Below are positions 52,344 to 64,000 of a stretch of 64,000 nt of DNA, piece after piece (the first letter of the stretch is position 1; every line of letters begins with the position of its first letter). Where the stretch lies: NCBI GenBank assembly GCA_008704415.1, contig VXIS01000123.1, positions 1 through 64,000 of the forward strand, given 5' to 3'. The notes beneath the pieces were generated by a model. It ran no database searches and was not told the DNA's origin. It saw only the letters and a program-made list of their open reading frames with translations. This DNA comes from Sphaerosporella brunnea (lineage: Eukaryota > Ascomycota > Pezizomycetes > Pezizales > Pyronemataceae). Made by a program: the position numbers and the translations under genes.

Positions 52344-55300
52344 TTAATACTCCAATTCCCCTGCACCCGGCCAACCAACCGCGTTCGCAGTGGCACCCTG
52401 ATCAACGCCACGGGAGACATGAGTATGATGGCCATGCCTTTTTTTTCCCTTCCAACCAGCTGAGGTGTCATGGGAGAACCTGCATCCATCCCCATGGCGG
52501 CAGTTTCCCTTGGCAAAGAAAGTACAAAGGACCGATTTGGTATCGGCATTGTTGCCGCCGTGCTGGTGCTGCTTTTTCTTGTCCTTCTGCTCAGGATAGT
52601 TAGTTATAGTTTTATGGTAACTTTTTGAGGGGATGCCATACCTTCTTGTGCTTGTTCCATTTTCCACCACCACCGCCGTTGCCGCCGCTGCCGTTGCCGC
52701 CCTGCGCTGGGGCCGGCGCTACTTCCTTGCTGTCACTCTCACTCCAGCCAACCGCATCCCGGAGCTCGCGACGGATGTCTTTGCTGCCACCATTGCGGTC
52801 GTCTCCTTGACTGTTGTAGCCGTTCTGGTCGTAACCATTCCAGGCTCTCGGAGCGGTGGGTGGCTGAGGCTGCTGTTGTTGAGGCTGAGCTTGCTGCGGC
52901 TGCATAGGAAACATTCCCGGAAACGCAGAAGGGAACGGAGTCTGCGCGTTTTGCGCCGCGGTGCCGGCAAGTCGCGAAAGCAAATCTGCAACAGCTGCGT
53001 TAGGGGCAGGCGCTTGAGCAACAGCTTGTTGTTGCTGTTGCTGCTGTTGCTGCTGCTGCTGTGGCTGTGGCTGCTGTGGCTGCGGCTGCTGTGGCTGCGG
53101 CTGCTGTGGCTGCGGCTGCTGTGGCTGCGGCTGCTGTGGCTGCGGCTGGAGGAAGTTGAGGAAGTTGGGCTGCGCTTGTGGTGCTGGCTGTGGTTGCTGC
53201 GGCTGTGCTCCAAACATGGAGAGTAAAGCCGTGAAGTCTAGCTGCGGCGCTGCCTGCTGCAGCTGCGGTTGCGGCTGCGATGACTGGGGTATTCCAAAGG
53301 TTTGCATCGTGGCAAAGATGTTTTGCGCAGGGTTAGCCTGTGGCTGCGGCTGTTGCATAGCGGACAAAATCGATGACAGATCGGTAGTTTGCGGCAAGGC
53401 AGGCTGTGCTGGTACCTCAGGGGCAACAGGCATTCCGAGGCGTCGTTTGATATCATCTGTGAGGGGGATCTCTTTCACGGGTTTGGTTGGCTCATAGGGG
53501 GTCTCAGGTGGCTCCATAGGTGAAGCCGGAATGTCGAGATGAGTGCTATAGAAAGCGGCCAGAGTGATGTTCTCGCGTTGTTTCTGGGTTTTTGCTTCCT
53601 CGGATTCAACGACGGCAGTGCCTCCACGCTTCTCTGGGTGATTCCTGAGTTCCGCCTTTCTCCGATATAGACTTTCGAAGTCCACAGCTAGCCCGAAATT
53701 AGTATGAGCACATTCGGGATAGAAATGTTTGATACTTACGTGGAGGTTGGTACCACTCCATCAAGTCTTCCTCTTCCTCGACGAAATTGCGGTTCCTGAG
53801 GGCTTGTCCCTCTCCAGTCGAATCACCCCAGTCGGCCATGCCGCTTCCGCCACCATAATATTCCCCCTCAGGCTCTATCCACTCAATGATCTGCACCTTG
53901 CAAAGCTCATCACCAGTCTTCCACCTGACTGTCTTCTTTTTCTTTTTCTTCTCCTCTTCGCTAGTTCGAAGAGCATCGGCGGCCTTCGCAGCGGCATCGG
54001 TCTTTGCACGGTCTTGTTCTTTCTGTCTTTGCTGGAGCTGGGCAAAGATACTCGTGAATGACTGTTGCGCCACGGCTGGCTGGGTGGTCTTTTTCTCGGG
54101 AGCCCTGTCACGTGATCCGGGTCAGCCTCGACGGTTTTCAAGGGCACCAAATTTGCAATAATGGACAAATGAATCATGGATCCAGGGAACACAAACTTTG
54201 GTTGCGCTTTGGCAGGTTCAGTGCTCTTGCTGAGGGTTTTGAAAAATCCTGAACTCGCGGGAGGTTTCGGTTTCGCAGCGGCCGTAGGTGCCGTGCTGGA
54301 GCCAGTGGTGGATGTTCCCACACTTGATGTAGACTTCTTGTCACCAATGCTGGAAGCGGATGGCCCACTTTTTGCGGGCACAGATGGAGCCGCGGTTTTT
54401 GTAGGATTGGAGTTTGGTATTGGATTCCGCACATCGCCAAGAGACACCTTCTTCGCGGTATTTGTGGTCGTTCCTTTTCCAACCTCATCGATGGACCGCT
54501 TAACGCCACCACCATTAAGACTACTACTCGGCTCCTTCTTTACGGCTGCACCAGCCACAGTTCTCTGCTTCTCAGTATTAGTTGTAGAACTAGCAGCCGC
54601 AGCCTTGCGCGCCGCCTCACGCTCTTTACGAGCTCTATCCTTCTCGAGATGTTGGAACCGAATCATGATATTGTTAGCAAACTCCCGTGATTTGTCGAGT
54701 TCGGCTTTCTTTTGAATGTTGACCAGCACTTTTTCCCACTGCTGTTTTTCATACATTTCTAATGGTAGGCGAATCTGCGAAAGAAGCTAGTCGATTCTAT
54801 TAGTACTCACAACCGGCACAGCAGCCCAGAACGACGAAAGCGTTTCAAACTCACTTTTAACAACCTAGGCACTAAATTGCTCTTCTTTTCTTTGTTGTGT
54901 TCGTGTACGATCCACTTGCGCAGCCGCATGGGAAACTGCAGGCTTTTCCCCAAGTACTCAAGGGTATCATCATCTGCAAATTTCAGAATCGTCTGCACAG
55001 CAACTGAGACCATCTCCGTCTGTTCTGGGCTGATATCAGAAATAATTTCCCACGTCTTAGTCGCAATGGTACGGGATTCCTCGTCATCATCTTGTGAGTC
55101 GAGACACTCCTGCAAGAGATATTTAAGTCTAGGGAGAGGCTCAGTGGGCACCTTGCTCTTGGCTAATGCAGGTGGTACAGCGGGCTTCGGCGCAGGTTTA
55201 GCAGTAGCAGTAGCAGCTATGGGGACAGGTGAAGGTACTGCCGCTGGCGAAGGTACGGAAACAGGTGTAGAGAGTCTCGGAGAGAGTCTCGGTTTTTTGT

Positions 55301-56158
55301 TCGCTGAGACGGGTGCAGCGGATGCGTCTCCAAGAAAGCCCAATGCTTCGATGGCCTCTATTTAGCAGTCAGTTAGAAATCATCTACTCTTTTATTGTTT
55401 CGATGAAAACACGCACCGTAAGCTTCCGGGAACTCGTCGTTGAAGTGGATGCTGACATGAGGTGCGCCAGCGAGAAAGTTCGATGTGCTCGCAACACTTG
55501 TTGGAGTGTGAGACTCGGGTGTAAAATTTACCATCTGGCTGTGCTGCGTCGGTGGCGAAAAAGTATTCGATGCGGGTCGATCATTGCTGTTGCTCTGCTT
55601 GCCGTTGGAGAACGCACTCGAGATTTGAGCGGGTGAGATTATGCTCTCGTGTTGTTGCGGCTGCGGCGTGAAGGCCGAGGGGTCGCCAAGGTTGGAAGAC
55701 CAGATGTTCGACGAGGCGGGGTTGGTGGGATGCAGATTCAGCGGATTCGAATTCGCGTACTGCTGCTGCTGCTGCTGCTGACTCGAAAAAGTGTGGTGTT
55801 CAGGAAGGGTCGTTGCCGGGTTGAATTGCGGCTGATAGTTGTTGTGCTGTTGCGACTGCTGCGACCAGTTAAGATCGGAGTACAAGTCGGTGGCGTGAAA
55901 GTGGGACTGCTGCAACGCGGAGAGGTCGCCATTCGCGTAAACAAACTGGCCGTCGGCGTGTGCGTTGTGGTTGTTCTGCTGGTGGTGGTGGATATGAGGA
56001 TTTGCATACAGACCGTTGCCGAAGTCAGCTTGCGACACAGCGGCGGCGGCGGCGGTGAGGTGATGATGATGATGCAGGCCAACCGGCTGGCCCGGGACGG
56101 CAACAGCAGCAGCAGCAGCAGCAGAGCGCAAACGCGCAGGATCTCCAAGGTTTGGCAT
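52344..56158 (-). CDS. ppn1: PNUTS/Ppn1-like PP1 regulatory subunit
   Basis: Six exons on the minus strand: 56158-55417, 55357-54855, 54774-54197, 54104-53740, 53687-52642, 52589-52344. The product is 1,159 aa. PNUTS (yeast Ppn1) tethers PP1 phosphatase to the cleavage-and-polyadenylation machinery and Pol II. The N-terminus is Gln/His/Asn-rich. A TFIIS N-terminal-type helical bundle follows (LKYLLQECLDSQ...LGKSLQFPMRLRKWIVHEH). An RVxF-type PP1-binding site KKTVRW (about residues 664-669) sits before TGDELCKVQIIEW, as in animal PNUTS (KTVTW). A long PQ/Q-repeat region comes next. One C-terminal CCCH finger (CTFFAKGNCRHGDGCRFSH) completes the PNUTS layout. The start MPNLGDPARL was chosen over an upstream ATG (56191). 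All splice junctions are in frame. Confidence 0.87.
53020..53149. repeat. In-frame PQ/Q codon repeat in the PNUTS-like gene
   Basis: A 15-bp unit CTGCTGTGGCTGCGG (minus strand Pro-Gln-Pro-Gln-Gln) is repeated about five times. A (CTG/TTG)n block encodes about 12 glutamines. The repeat keeps the reading frame. Confidence 0.85.
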
Positions 56159-57501
56159 GAAGGAGATATCTATCAACAAAAGGAGCGACACGGAGCAGAA
56201 GGTGAAGAAGAGCGGAAAGACGCAGATCGCTCTGTCTGTCTTTCTTTCTTGCGTCCCCTCGACGACAGTACAGTTTATCTGTTCTGTGTGATCAAAATCC
56301 TTTATGATGATGTCCTCCCTCTCTTATCCCTTATCCTACCGCGCGTGGAAGAGAGCGAGTGTTTGTTTTTTTGATCGGCTGCCTTTTTTTTTTTTTTTTT
56401 TTTTTGCCTCGTCGTTGCTGCTTCGAGTTGAAAGCAGAAGCAAAAAGCAGAACACACCTTATGAGGAGACGAGATTTTTTTGTGGGGAGGGGGGGGCTGG
56501 CACGGGATTAGGTTTTCCAGCTGGGTTGGGGGCTGTGAAGTGTTCAAGTGGGAGGGAGAAGTAGCGCGCGTCGTGGTGTGTGTTGCTTTTCTAACCGACG
56601 GTGCAGGACTCGGTTGACGTGCAGCGAACGAGGATGGCTGTAGGGGCAGCAACCCGGGAAAACGGACGCTAGGGCCGAAGGGTGCCAAGTGTCGAGCGCC
56701 AAGAAACGCGCGCCAAGAAATGCGCGCCGAAAGAAGCACTCGGGCGACGTGTGTCGGAACGGTGAGGTTTGCTGCAATTTCGATTGCCCCCTAACGCTCC
56801 GCTTTCGGTCAAATTAGCCGTCTTTGCGGATCGAGGATCGCGTGCACACCGGGGAACGAACAACAGTGTCGTGTCCTGTGTGCGGGTTGGTTGGTTGGTT
56901 GGGCGGCAAGTGTGGCCCTCGCTGTCTTTTTTTGGCTGGCGAGGAAAAGAATGAAAGAAACGGTCGGGTCGAGTGTGAAAACCCAGCAGAACTTCTCTCC
57001 CCTCGCGGTGCGTTCTCTCTTCCTGACAAAACTCTTTTCAAAATACGCTTGAAATCTTAAATGTCAGGGGAACTTCTTCAAGTTGATCAAATCGTCTCCC
57101 TTCTCGTGACGCCAGCTGGCGATAATTGGTTTCGCGAACGCGGGAAGAGGAGCAGATAACAGTTGACCAAGCAAGTGGAGAACGCGTCTGGCGTCTGGCT
57201 CCGACGATCCCAGCCTTTCTTTCCCTTCTTCAAATAGAAGCTCGCAGCAGCCTGTCACCACGCACGAGGGCAGATGACAGAACAGGACTCCGCGGTTCTT
57301 ACAGCAAAGAGGCAGAGGCCCGGCTCAACAGAAATAAGAAACAAAGAGCGAAGCAAAATGAGTGGGAAGCGCGGGCAACAAGAAGAAGCAAGCGTCTTTG
57401 CACCGCTTCCGGATGAGCCCGATTTTTCTGCTTACCCCGACGACAATTAGGTTGGTGCAGATGATGCTGTCGCTGTCGCGTACAGCCAGAAGCACTAGGT
57501 A

Positions 57502-57536
<35 letters not shown>

Positions 57537-58204
57537 CGAAGATGATGATGGGGGATTTATAGAGTGTGCAAGTGTGTAGACGCTGGCGTTAACGTTGAGG
57601 AAGGGAATAAGGGAGAAAAAAGGAAGAGTGGGCGGTGGACAGGAGGGGGGAATAGAAGGGGGGGGGGGGGGGCCGGTGGAAACAGGTGGCCGACTTGTGT
57701 GGTGCTTGATGGCACTTTTTCGAGAGTGAGGGGAAGAAAAGGGAATTTTGATGATGGGCAAGGGAAGGTACATACAGCTAGGGAGTTGCAGCAGAGAAAA
57801 GTGGCAGCCACAGCAAACCAGGGACTTGGCGTGGGGCGGAGCCGCGGATGGTGACGAGGCGGAGAAGAAGCGCAAAGGAAGCTCACGATTGCTTGCCTCG
57901 AATTCTATCTTGCTTAGTAAGATTAGTAAGGGGACAGAGGATGGTGAGTGACGGAGGAAACGTTTCAGGTGACAGCACCTGCAGAGGCGAGACCAGAGTG
58001 GCCGTTTCCGATCAACACTCAAGCAAAGTTACCTGCCTCGCATCCACCGCCGCAAACAACAATCGCAAGGGGAAGCTTGAAAGAAACCTACTGTGCCGCC
58101 ACACTTCGTTCGTTCGTCCGTTGCCTCGTTGTCCGCAATCCGCCCACCTCCCAGCTGGCTCTCCCCATCTCTGGCATTGTCCTACACGGCGCAGAGCAAT
58201 CATC
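56159..58204. other. 2-kb divergent intergenic region (PNUTS-like/Sly1)
   Basis: Long shared 5' region. It contains a T-run (56385-56405), a short direct repeat CGCGCCAAGAAA at 56690-56730, (GAT)n at 57503-57535 and a G-run at 57659-57672. No gene seen. Confidence 0.5.
57503..57535. repeat. (GAT)n microsatellite
   Basis: About eleven GAT units in the divergent intergenic region. Confidence 0.9.
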
Positions 58205-60632
58205 ATGTCGACAACTGCTCAGCCCTCTCAACAACGCCAATCTCTGAGAGATCGTCAAGTGGGTAGGTGTGTACTCTCTCCATCAACGCAAATGTCTTGG
58301 TCTCGCATAACTGACCCCCCGTGATCGCTGTTTTGTAGCTTCCATCGAGAAGATCCTCAATCTCAATCACGACCAACTCGTTAAAGTCGAACCGAATGCG
58401 AACGGCGTCGTGTCCACATCGAACCCCCCACTCCTGAACGATGACGGCGAACCTATATGGAAGGTGCTGGTGTTCGACAACTTGGGACGTGATGTGATAT
58501 CATCTGTGCTTCGCGTTCAGGACCTGAGGAATTTCGGTGTTACCATACACCTGAACCTTCACGCTCCCCGACACCCAATCCCCGATGTCCCCGTTGTCTA
58601 TTTGGTCGAGCCGACCTCGGAAAACATCAATGCGATCTCTGCCGATTTGGCGAAGAACCTCTACGAAACCGCTTATGTGAACTTCCTTTCGTCGGTACCT
58701 CGGCCATTGTTGGAGGACTTCGCCGCCTTGACCGCTCAGAACGGTACTTCGGACAAGATTGCTCAGGTCTACGATCAGTACCTCAACTTCGTGGTTTCTG
58801 AGCCCGACTTGTTCAGTCTTCACCTGAAGGATGCCTACTACACGTTGAACTCAGCGCAAGCGGCGGATAGTGCTATCGAGCAAACCATCGACAAAGTTGT
58901 TGGTGGCCTATTTTCGGTGGTGGTGACAATGGGTAAACCTATCCTCGTTTGTGCTGCGTGGGCTATAAACTGAGTGTGCAATCCAGGTTCCATTCCCATT
59001 ATCAGGTGCCCCAAGGGCAACGCCGCGGAAATCATTGCGCAGAAGCTGGACCGAAAGCTACGCGACCATGTTCTTAACTCGCGAGATAACAACCTCTTCT
59101 CGGGGCGTTCGTCCGCATCCGCCGCCTCACAAATCCGGCCGGTTCTGATAATCCTCGACCGCAACATCGATCTCGTGCCTATGCTTTCACATTCATGGAC
59201 CTACCAGTCACTAGTTCACGATGTCTTGGGTATGCGGTTGAACCGAATTACCGTGGAAACCGTAGAAGACGGCGGTAAAGTCAGCAAAAAGAGCTATGAC
59301 TTGAACTCGAACGATTTCTTTTGGGCCAGGAATGCGGGTGTTCCATTCCCTCAGGTGGCAGAGGATATTGATGCCGAGTTGACGAAGTATAAAGAGGATG
59401 TTACGGAGATTACCAGCAAGACGGGGGCTAGCTCTTTGGAAGATCTCCAGACGTTTGTTCTCCGAAAGAATACATGTCGCTTAAATATTGACTTTCTCGT
59501 AGTGATGTTGGAGCATCAGCGGCCCATCTCAAAGCTGCGATCACACAATTGCCAGAGTTAAGAGATCGGAAAGCAATCTTGGACATGCACATGAATATCG
59601 CGACGGCTCTTCTGAAGGGGATCAAAGAACGGCAGCTTGATAATTTCTATCAGATTGAAGAGAACATCACCCGGCAGGCCAAAGCTCAAATGCTGGAAGT
59701 CATCAATGATCCGGAAAAGAAGAATCCCACGGATAAAATGAGAGCGTTCATCATATGGTGCGGAATCTACAAATTACGTCTTTCTCCTAGTACGTTAGCT
59801 CACCAAACCTTAGGTATCTGAGCTCGGAGAACGACCCTAGTAAGGCCGATATGGCTGAATATGAAGCGGCGTTGAGGAATGCTGGATGCGATATGGCAGC
59901 GCTGACATACGTCAAGAAGTAAGCTTCTCACTATCATCCTTATCGGCATATATTGATCGTTGTGTTGCAGGGTCCGCGAAATAACCAGAATGACAATGAT
60001 GGCAACTTCTCCTTCACAACAGCCTGCAGCCCAAACCACCACAACAGGTGATCTGTTCCGAGGATTCAGCTCGATCAGTAACAGGGTTAGTAGGCTTCAG
60101 GCGGTCAATTACTTATGTGCTGACATGGTTGCCTCTACAGCTTACGGACAGGCTGAAAGATGCTGGTGCCCTTGGCGGTGGTTTCGAAAACTTGATTTCT
60201 GGCGTCAAGAACTTCCTTCCTGTGGACAAGGATCTCACTATCACCAAGATTGTGGAATCCCTCATGGACCCGACATCAGCTTCCACCTCTGCGCTCGCTA
60301 AAACGGAGAACTATTTGTTCTTTGATCCCCGCTCTTCTTCGGCGCGAGGAACAACTGGAAACCAGGCCGGCCCTGCCAGGCTGGGTCCAGACGGACGGCC
60401 AATTACCGGTGGTCCTACGTTTGGGCAGAGGCGACAAGGCTTCGCGGAAGCGGTCGTGTTCACGGTTGGCGGAGGCAACATGGAAGAGTATGGCAACCTG
60501 CAGGAATGGAGTCGCAAGGTCAGCCAAAGCGGTGCGGGTGTCAAGCGCAAAGTCGTCTATGGCAGCACGGAGCTCATCAACGCGGAGTCGTTTGTGAATG
60601 GCGAGTTGAAGAGACTGGGAGAGGAGGGCTAG
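58205..60632 (+). CDS. sly1: Sec1/Munc18 protein Sly1
   Basis: Seven exons: 58205-58262, 58339-58932, 58987-59452, 59503-59757, 59814-59918, 59971-60085, 60141-60632. Introns are 50-76 bp; the product is 694 aa. Sly1 binds the syntaxin Sed5 and drives SNARE assembly in ER-Golgi and intra-Golgi fusion. SM-family marks are [20 protein letters not shown] at the start, [62 protein letters not shown] and [10 protein letters not shown]. The C-terminus has [26 protein letters not shown], typical of Sly1 rather than Vps45 or Sec1. Each exon junction was fixed by phase and by conserved sequence continuing across it. Confidence 0.94.
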
Positions 60633-61560
60633 ACAAGTAATTGCGTCACGAGACTTTTCTGAACGGGGAGTGGTAATGGATTAGCGGAAATAAAGTGTTC
60701 ATGTTCGAGAATGAATGATGCATAAAGTCGTGCATCGAATGCACAGCTCTAAGAAATTTTTTAGTGAATGCGCAACTCCTGTTCCACGTTGTATTGACAA
60801 CAGTGGATATCAGCTCAGCAGTTTGCTTGATTCCAAAAGTCCCAGCCTCCGTCCAACGCCCAATCCAAGTTTGAACATAGCCATTACATCAGACTCAATC
60901 TGATCTTCATTACCCCTGGAGAAAGTCCTCATGGCGCGCTGGGAGGGCAGACCATTTCTACAACTTGTGCGCGCACCATTTCTTCGATGATCCCTGTGGT
61001 CTCCAGAGAGGCTCCGCCAGTCTTCCCCGGAGACGAACATCATCTGCTGAATCTGAACCCTGTATTTCGGCCATGGTGCGGGGTCCGATACGAGAACACG
61101 AGTGGGTTCGGTGGCACTCCTTTGGTTGTCGCGCTCAGCTTCGCTCAGCCGCCGAGGCTGTGGATAGCCGCCGGGACTAAACTACTGGAGCTGTGTCACG
61201 TCGTACAATACGGCTGGTAAATAAATATGTATCTTGCTTCCTCCTCCCTCCCGTCTTTCTCCTTCTCCTTCTCCGCCCCCCATCTTCTGTCGACTTCGCC
61301 GCCTCTCGTCATCCTCTCCTACGCGCATTTTCCTGGAATTCAATAGCTTCTTGTTGTAAGTCCAGCCACTCTACAGTAGCTCCTCAATATCCCTGCCCAT
61401 TCATTATGCGGGGTATTCCCTTGCTTCGCTTCCTGCCGCGTTGATGAAAGCAAAATGCGAAGCGATGAGCTTCCTATGACCAGCCCAGCTAATTGACCTG
61501 ACTGCATCACAGTTCCTATCCAAACAAACAAACAAAAAAAAAAAAAAAACCGCAAACAAA
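60633..61560. other. Intergenic, nothing recognised
   Basis: Sly1 3' flank and the pyrimidine-rich promoter of the AIM24 gene; an A-run lies just before the start codon. Confidence 0.5.
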
Positions 61561-62722
61561 ATGTCTGGATACAACACTCCACCACCTCCGCAACCGCAGG
61601 GTGGCTATTATCCTCGTAATTCTCCCCACATCTCCGTAGCGTAGGCAAAAAACAAAAACTCACCCCTCCAGCTCCCCCAGAAAAAGCCCAATATGGCCAA
61701 CAACAGCAGTACCCGCCACCACCGCAATCCCCGCCAGCAGCAGGCGGCGCAGCATATTATCCCCCACCCCCTCAGCAGCAACAATACCCCCCGCCTCTGC
61801 AGCAGCCTCCAACCCCGGCTGGCCCCCCACCACCATTGGCCCAGCAAGCCTTCGATCCGTCACGGCAATCTGTACCACCCCCACCGCAGGCGGCGCAGGG
61901 AGCATCCCCTACTATGGTCACAGATACCCTAGGCAGCTTTAATGGCGGCTCGTATAGAATTGATCATCGGGATACCAACACGCTGCTCACGCTACAGCTG
62001 GCACATGGGTGTCCCATCGTTGCGAAGCCTGGCGCCATGGTGGCTATGACTCCTAGCGTTACATTGAAGGGGCAAGTCAAGTTCAGCTTTAAGAAGCTTA
62101 TTGCTGGTGGAGAGATGGCACAGTCTACCTACACGGGGCCGGGAGAGCTGTTGCTGGCGCCGCCGGCATTGGGAGACATTGTGCCCATCCGTCTGGATGG
62201 AGCGCAGACGTGGAACGCAGGACGAGACGCTTTTTTGGCATGTACTCAGGGGGTGCAGAAAGACTATAAGAGCCAGAGCCTGGGTAAGGCAATGTTTTCG
62301 GGCGAAGGATTGTTTGTGTATAAGATCTCTGGCCAGGGTGTGCTGTTTGTGACCAGCTTGGGCGCGATCATCCAGAAGAATGTAAGTGTCTTTCCGTGGG
62401 TGAGGATAGGTCGTGGGGCTAAGGTCGTGGGGATAGATGGCACCGGGAGAACAGTACATCGTCGATAACGAGCACCTGGTCGCTTGGAATTCGAAGTACA
62501 CCATTGAGCGTGTCGCCAGTGGGGGTGTACTCAGTGGGATTGCAAGCGCAGAAGGCCTAGTTTGTCGGTTTACTGGTATGTTTTCCACCGGAGCAAACTG
62601 AACGAATTGAGGGGAGATTGACTGACTGATTCGACTTAGGGCCGGGTACGGTGTTTATTCAGACCAGAAATCCGAAGGCTTTTGGTGCGTGGATGTCGAC
62701 GCACATGACTGCGGCTGCCTAG
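61561..62722 (+). CDS. aim24: AIM24-family protein (DUF124)
   Basis: Four exons: 61561-61615, 61672-62381, 62437-62575, 62640-62722. The product is 328 aa. AIM24/DUF124 proteins have a beta-roll fold. Yeast Aim24 is mitochondrial and helps MICOS stability, while the family also has cytosolic members. Residues about 5-110 are a Pro/Gln/Tyr-rich low-complexity leader with no mitochondrial presequence. The domain follows: [62 protein letters not shown], then [11 protein letters not shown] and [12 protein letters not shown]. The lack of a presequence suggests the cytosolic TIGR00266-type branch rather than true Aim24. Only the spliced frame reaches the conserved FIQTRNP ending. Confidence 0.85.
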
Positions 62723-64000
62723 GCAAGTAGGCTGAGGGCGAGGTTAACGGGGGGTGGTATTTTTTTATGATTGCTTTAGCGGTAATGAAACGAACTCTAT
62801 GTCTTATGTTCTCTACTAGGAATTTGATTTTGTTGACTAGCATGCTTTGTGGTGATTGGATGGGAACGAGTATGATGCGAGCTGTCATCCAGGGCTCTGA
62901 TGGTATGTAGCTGCGCATTTTTGCAATGTGGCTGGGCGTCAAGGGGAAAACATAGTGGGGAACAGGTGGGGGATGCTCGTCAACATGCTGTGCTTTAATT
63001 TACATGTAGGATCTTCTTCACTGAATCTGCAGGCATGAAAATAGTTATCCGCACGAATAAGATTTGTTTATTCCTGCACCGCCCCCCTCCCTTCGCTAGA
63101 AGAATTGCCAACCCCGCATTGGTTTATGCATACTCGCTATGGAGATAAAGTACGACAATGCAGGAGTCACATATGCAGCTGCAGTCGATTGAAAACTCGA
63201 AGCCACGCAACAGGCCGGAAATAGCATTCACCAACCGTAAAACAAGAGGAAGGGGCCTCTAAGCGACGCACTGGTCATTGTGTATCTTAGGTCTCAAATT
63301 ATAGAAACTCCTATTCTAAGTGCAAATACTTCCTTCGAGTTACAACGCCACGTGCACAGACCCAAATGCCTAGCGCCTGCATTGTCATATTTTATCCCCA
63401 TACATACCTTAGCAGGGGACGGCCGTTTTTAAAAATAGTCATGTGACCATGATTTTGTAATCACCCTTACACCTTGAAAACTGTCAACACAATGCTCTAT
63501 TAGCCAAAATATGGCGCCGCTCTAAAGGTTGGTTAGCAAAAACCGTTTTTTGCTGCTAACCATTATAACCATTATGAGATTATACGTTGGAAAGCTTATG
63601 TGGTCGACTCTCCGCACGTCGCCGCACAGCGGGCACCCTAGCCGCACCCTCGCCGCACCCTCGCCGCACAGCGGCCAACCGACACCGCCATATCCACCAT
63701 CCCATCATCATCACCATCATAATCATGAGCACCGTCGAGCTGTGCACCCGACTGTCGCCTCAACCCCCTGCTAAGGTATATATCATCGAGGCAGGAGTGC
63801 CAGACACTTAGATGGTGGCTTGGCATTGCACAAAATTGACTCGCCGAAAATCGGAAGTATTGAGTGAGATCTCTGCATGTGGATTAACCATAACTGGAAA
63901 CATCGAGTGAGATAATACAACCCTAAAGTGGTGCACAGTCTCTCACTCATATTGCCAGATTGGATTAAGAGCCTCACAATTTATCACTCATATTGTCTTA
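62723..64000. other. Gene-free right edge
   Basis: AT-rich sequence with a short direct GCCGCACCCTC repeat near 63640-63670. No gene or RNA is supported. Confidence 0.5.

Noticed and set aside
52633..53226. 197-codon plus-strand frame rich in Leu, Trp and Arg
   Set aside because: Antisense of the PQ/Q codon repeat.
55649..56374. 241-codon plus-strand frame opposite the PNUTS-like gene
   Set aside because: It is the antisense of the Gln/His-rich coding sequence; its Leu/Val/Arg bias is explained by that.

Overview
This window is about 64 kb of nuclear DNA from a filamentous ascomycete (Pezizomycotina). The evidence is the gene set (Slt2-type MAP kinase, Osh3-type ORP, CpcB/RACK1, ISWI, Sly1, Tom70, Rrp40, a NACHT-ankyrin protein), many short introns (mostly 47-115 bp, with GT..CTAAC/CTGAC..AG signals), and fungal-style TA-flanked pogo and MITE elements. 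I cannot fix the class. Genes sit on both strands and their functions are unrelated. There is no biosynthetic cluster, operon, CRISPR array, rRNA, or tRNA that I can support.

Layout. 0-6.5 kb is a transposon graveyard: a decayed Mutator-like (MULE) transposase peppered with a GGTAGTGAC-type minisatellite, a pogo transposase tail, then an apparently intact 2,240-bp pogo/Fot1 element with 43-bp inverted repeats and TA target duplications. 6.5-12.2 kb holds a two-finger CCCH protein, an XRCC2-like RAD51 paralog, a tiny Som1 gene that shares a short divergent promoter with it, and Tom70. 12.2-16.9 kb holds a 64-residue Cys/His-rich protein, a broken TPR gene and a dense cluster of palindromic MITEs. 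16.9-28.7 kb holds an HMCES/SRAP protein, CpcB/RACK1 (convergent), a single-pass membrane protein, a DUF218 protein and a DUF4588-like protein, then a 2.5-kb gene desert with repeat relics.

28.7-44.7 kb is a run of plus-strand housekeeping genes: ISWI ATPase, exosome subunit Rrp40, Slt2/MpkA MAP kinase (with an 11-nt exon), a two-TM protein, a class IV aminotransferase and Osh3. 44.7-50 kb holds a decayed amidoligase relic and an intact NACHT-ankyrin NLR-like gene. 50-64 kb holds a large minus-strand PNUTS/Ppn1-like PP1 regulator, Sly1 and an AIM24 protein.

Most protein-coding models below were rebuilt by hand from splice signals. Each rebuilt model keeps one open frame, and several match the usual family length (CpcB 316 aa, Tom70 617 aa). 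The most unusual structural signal is a four-copy family of roughly 120-130-bp nested palindromes. Their arms differ between copies, yet the two arms within each copy remain matched to each other.
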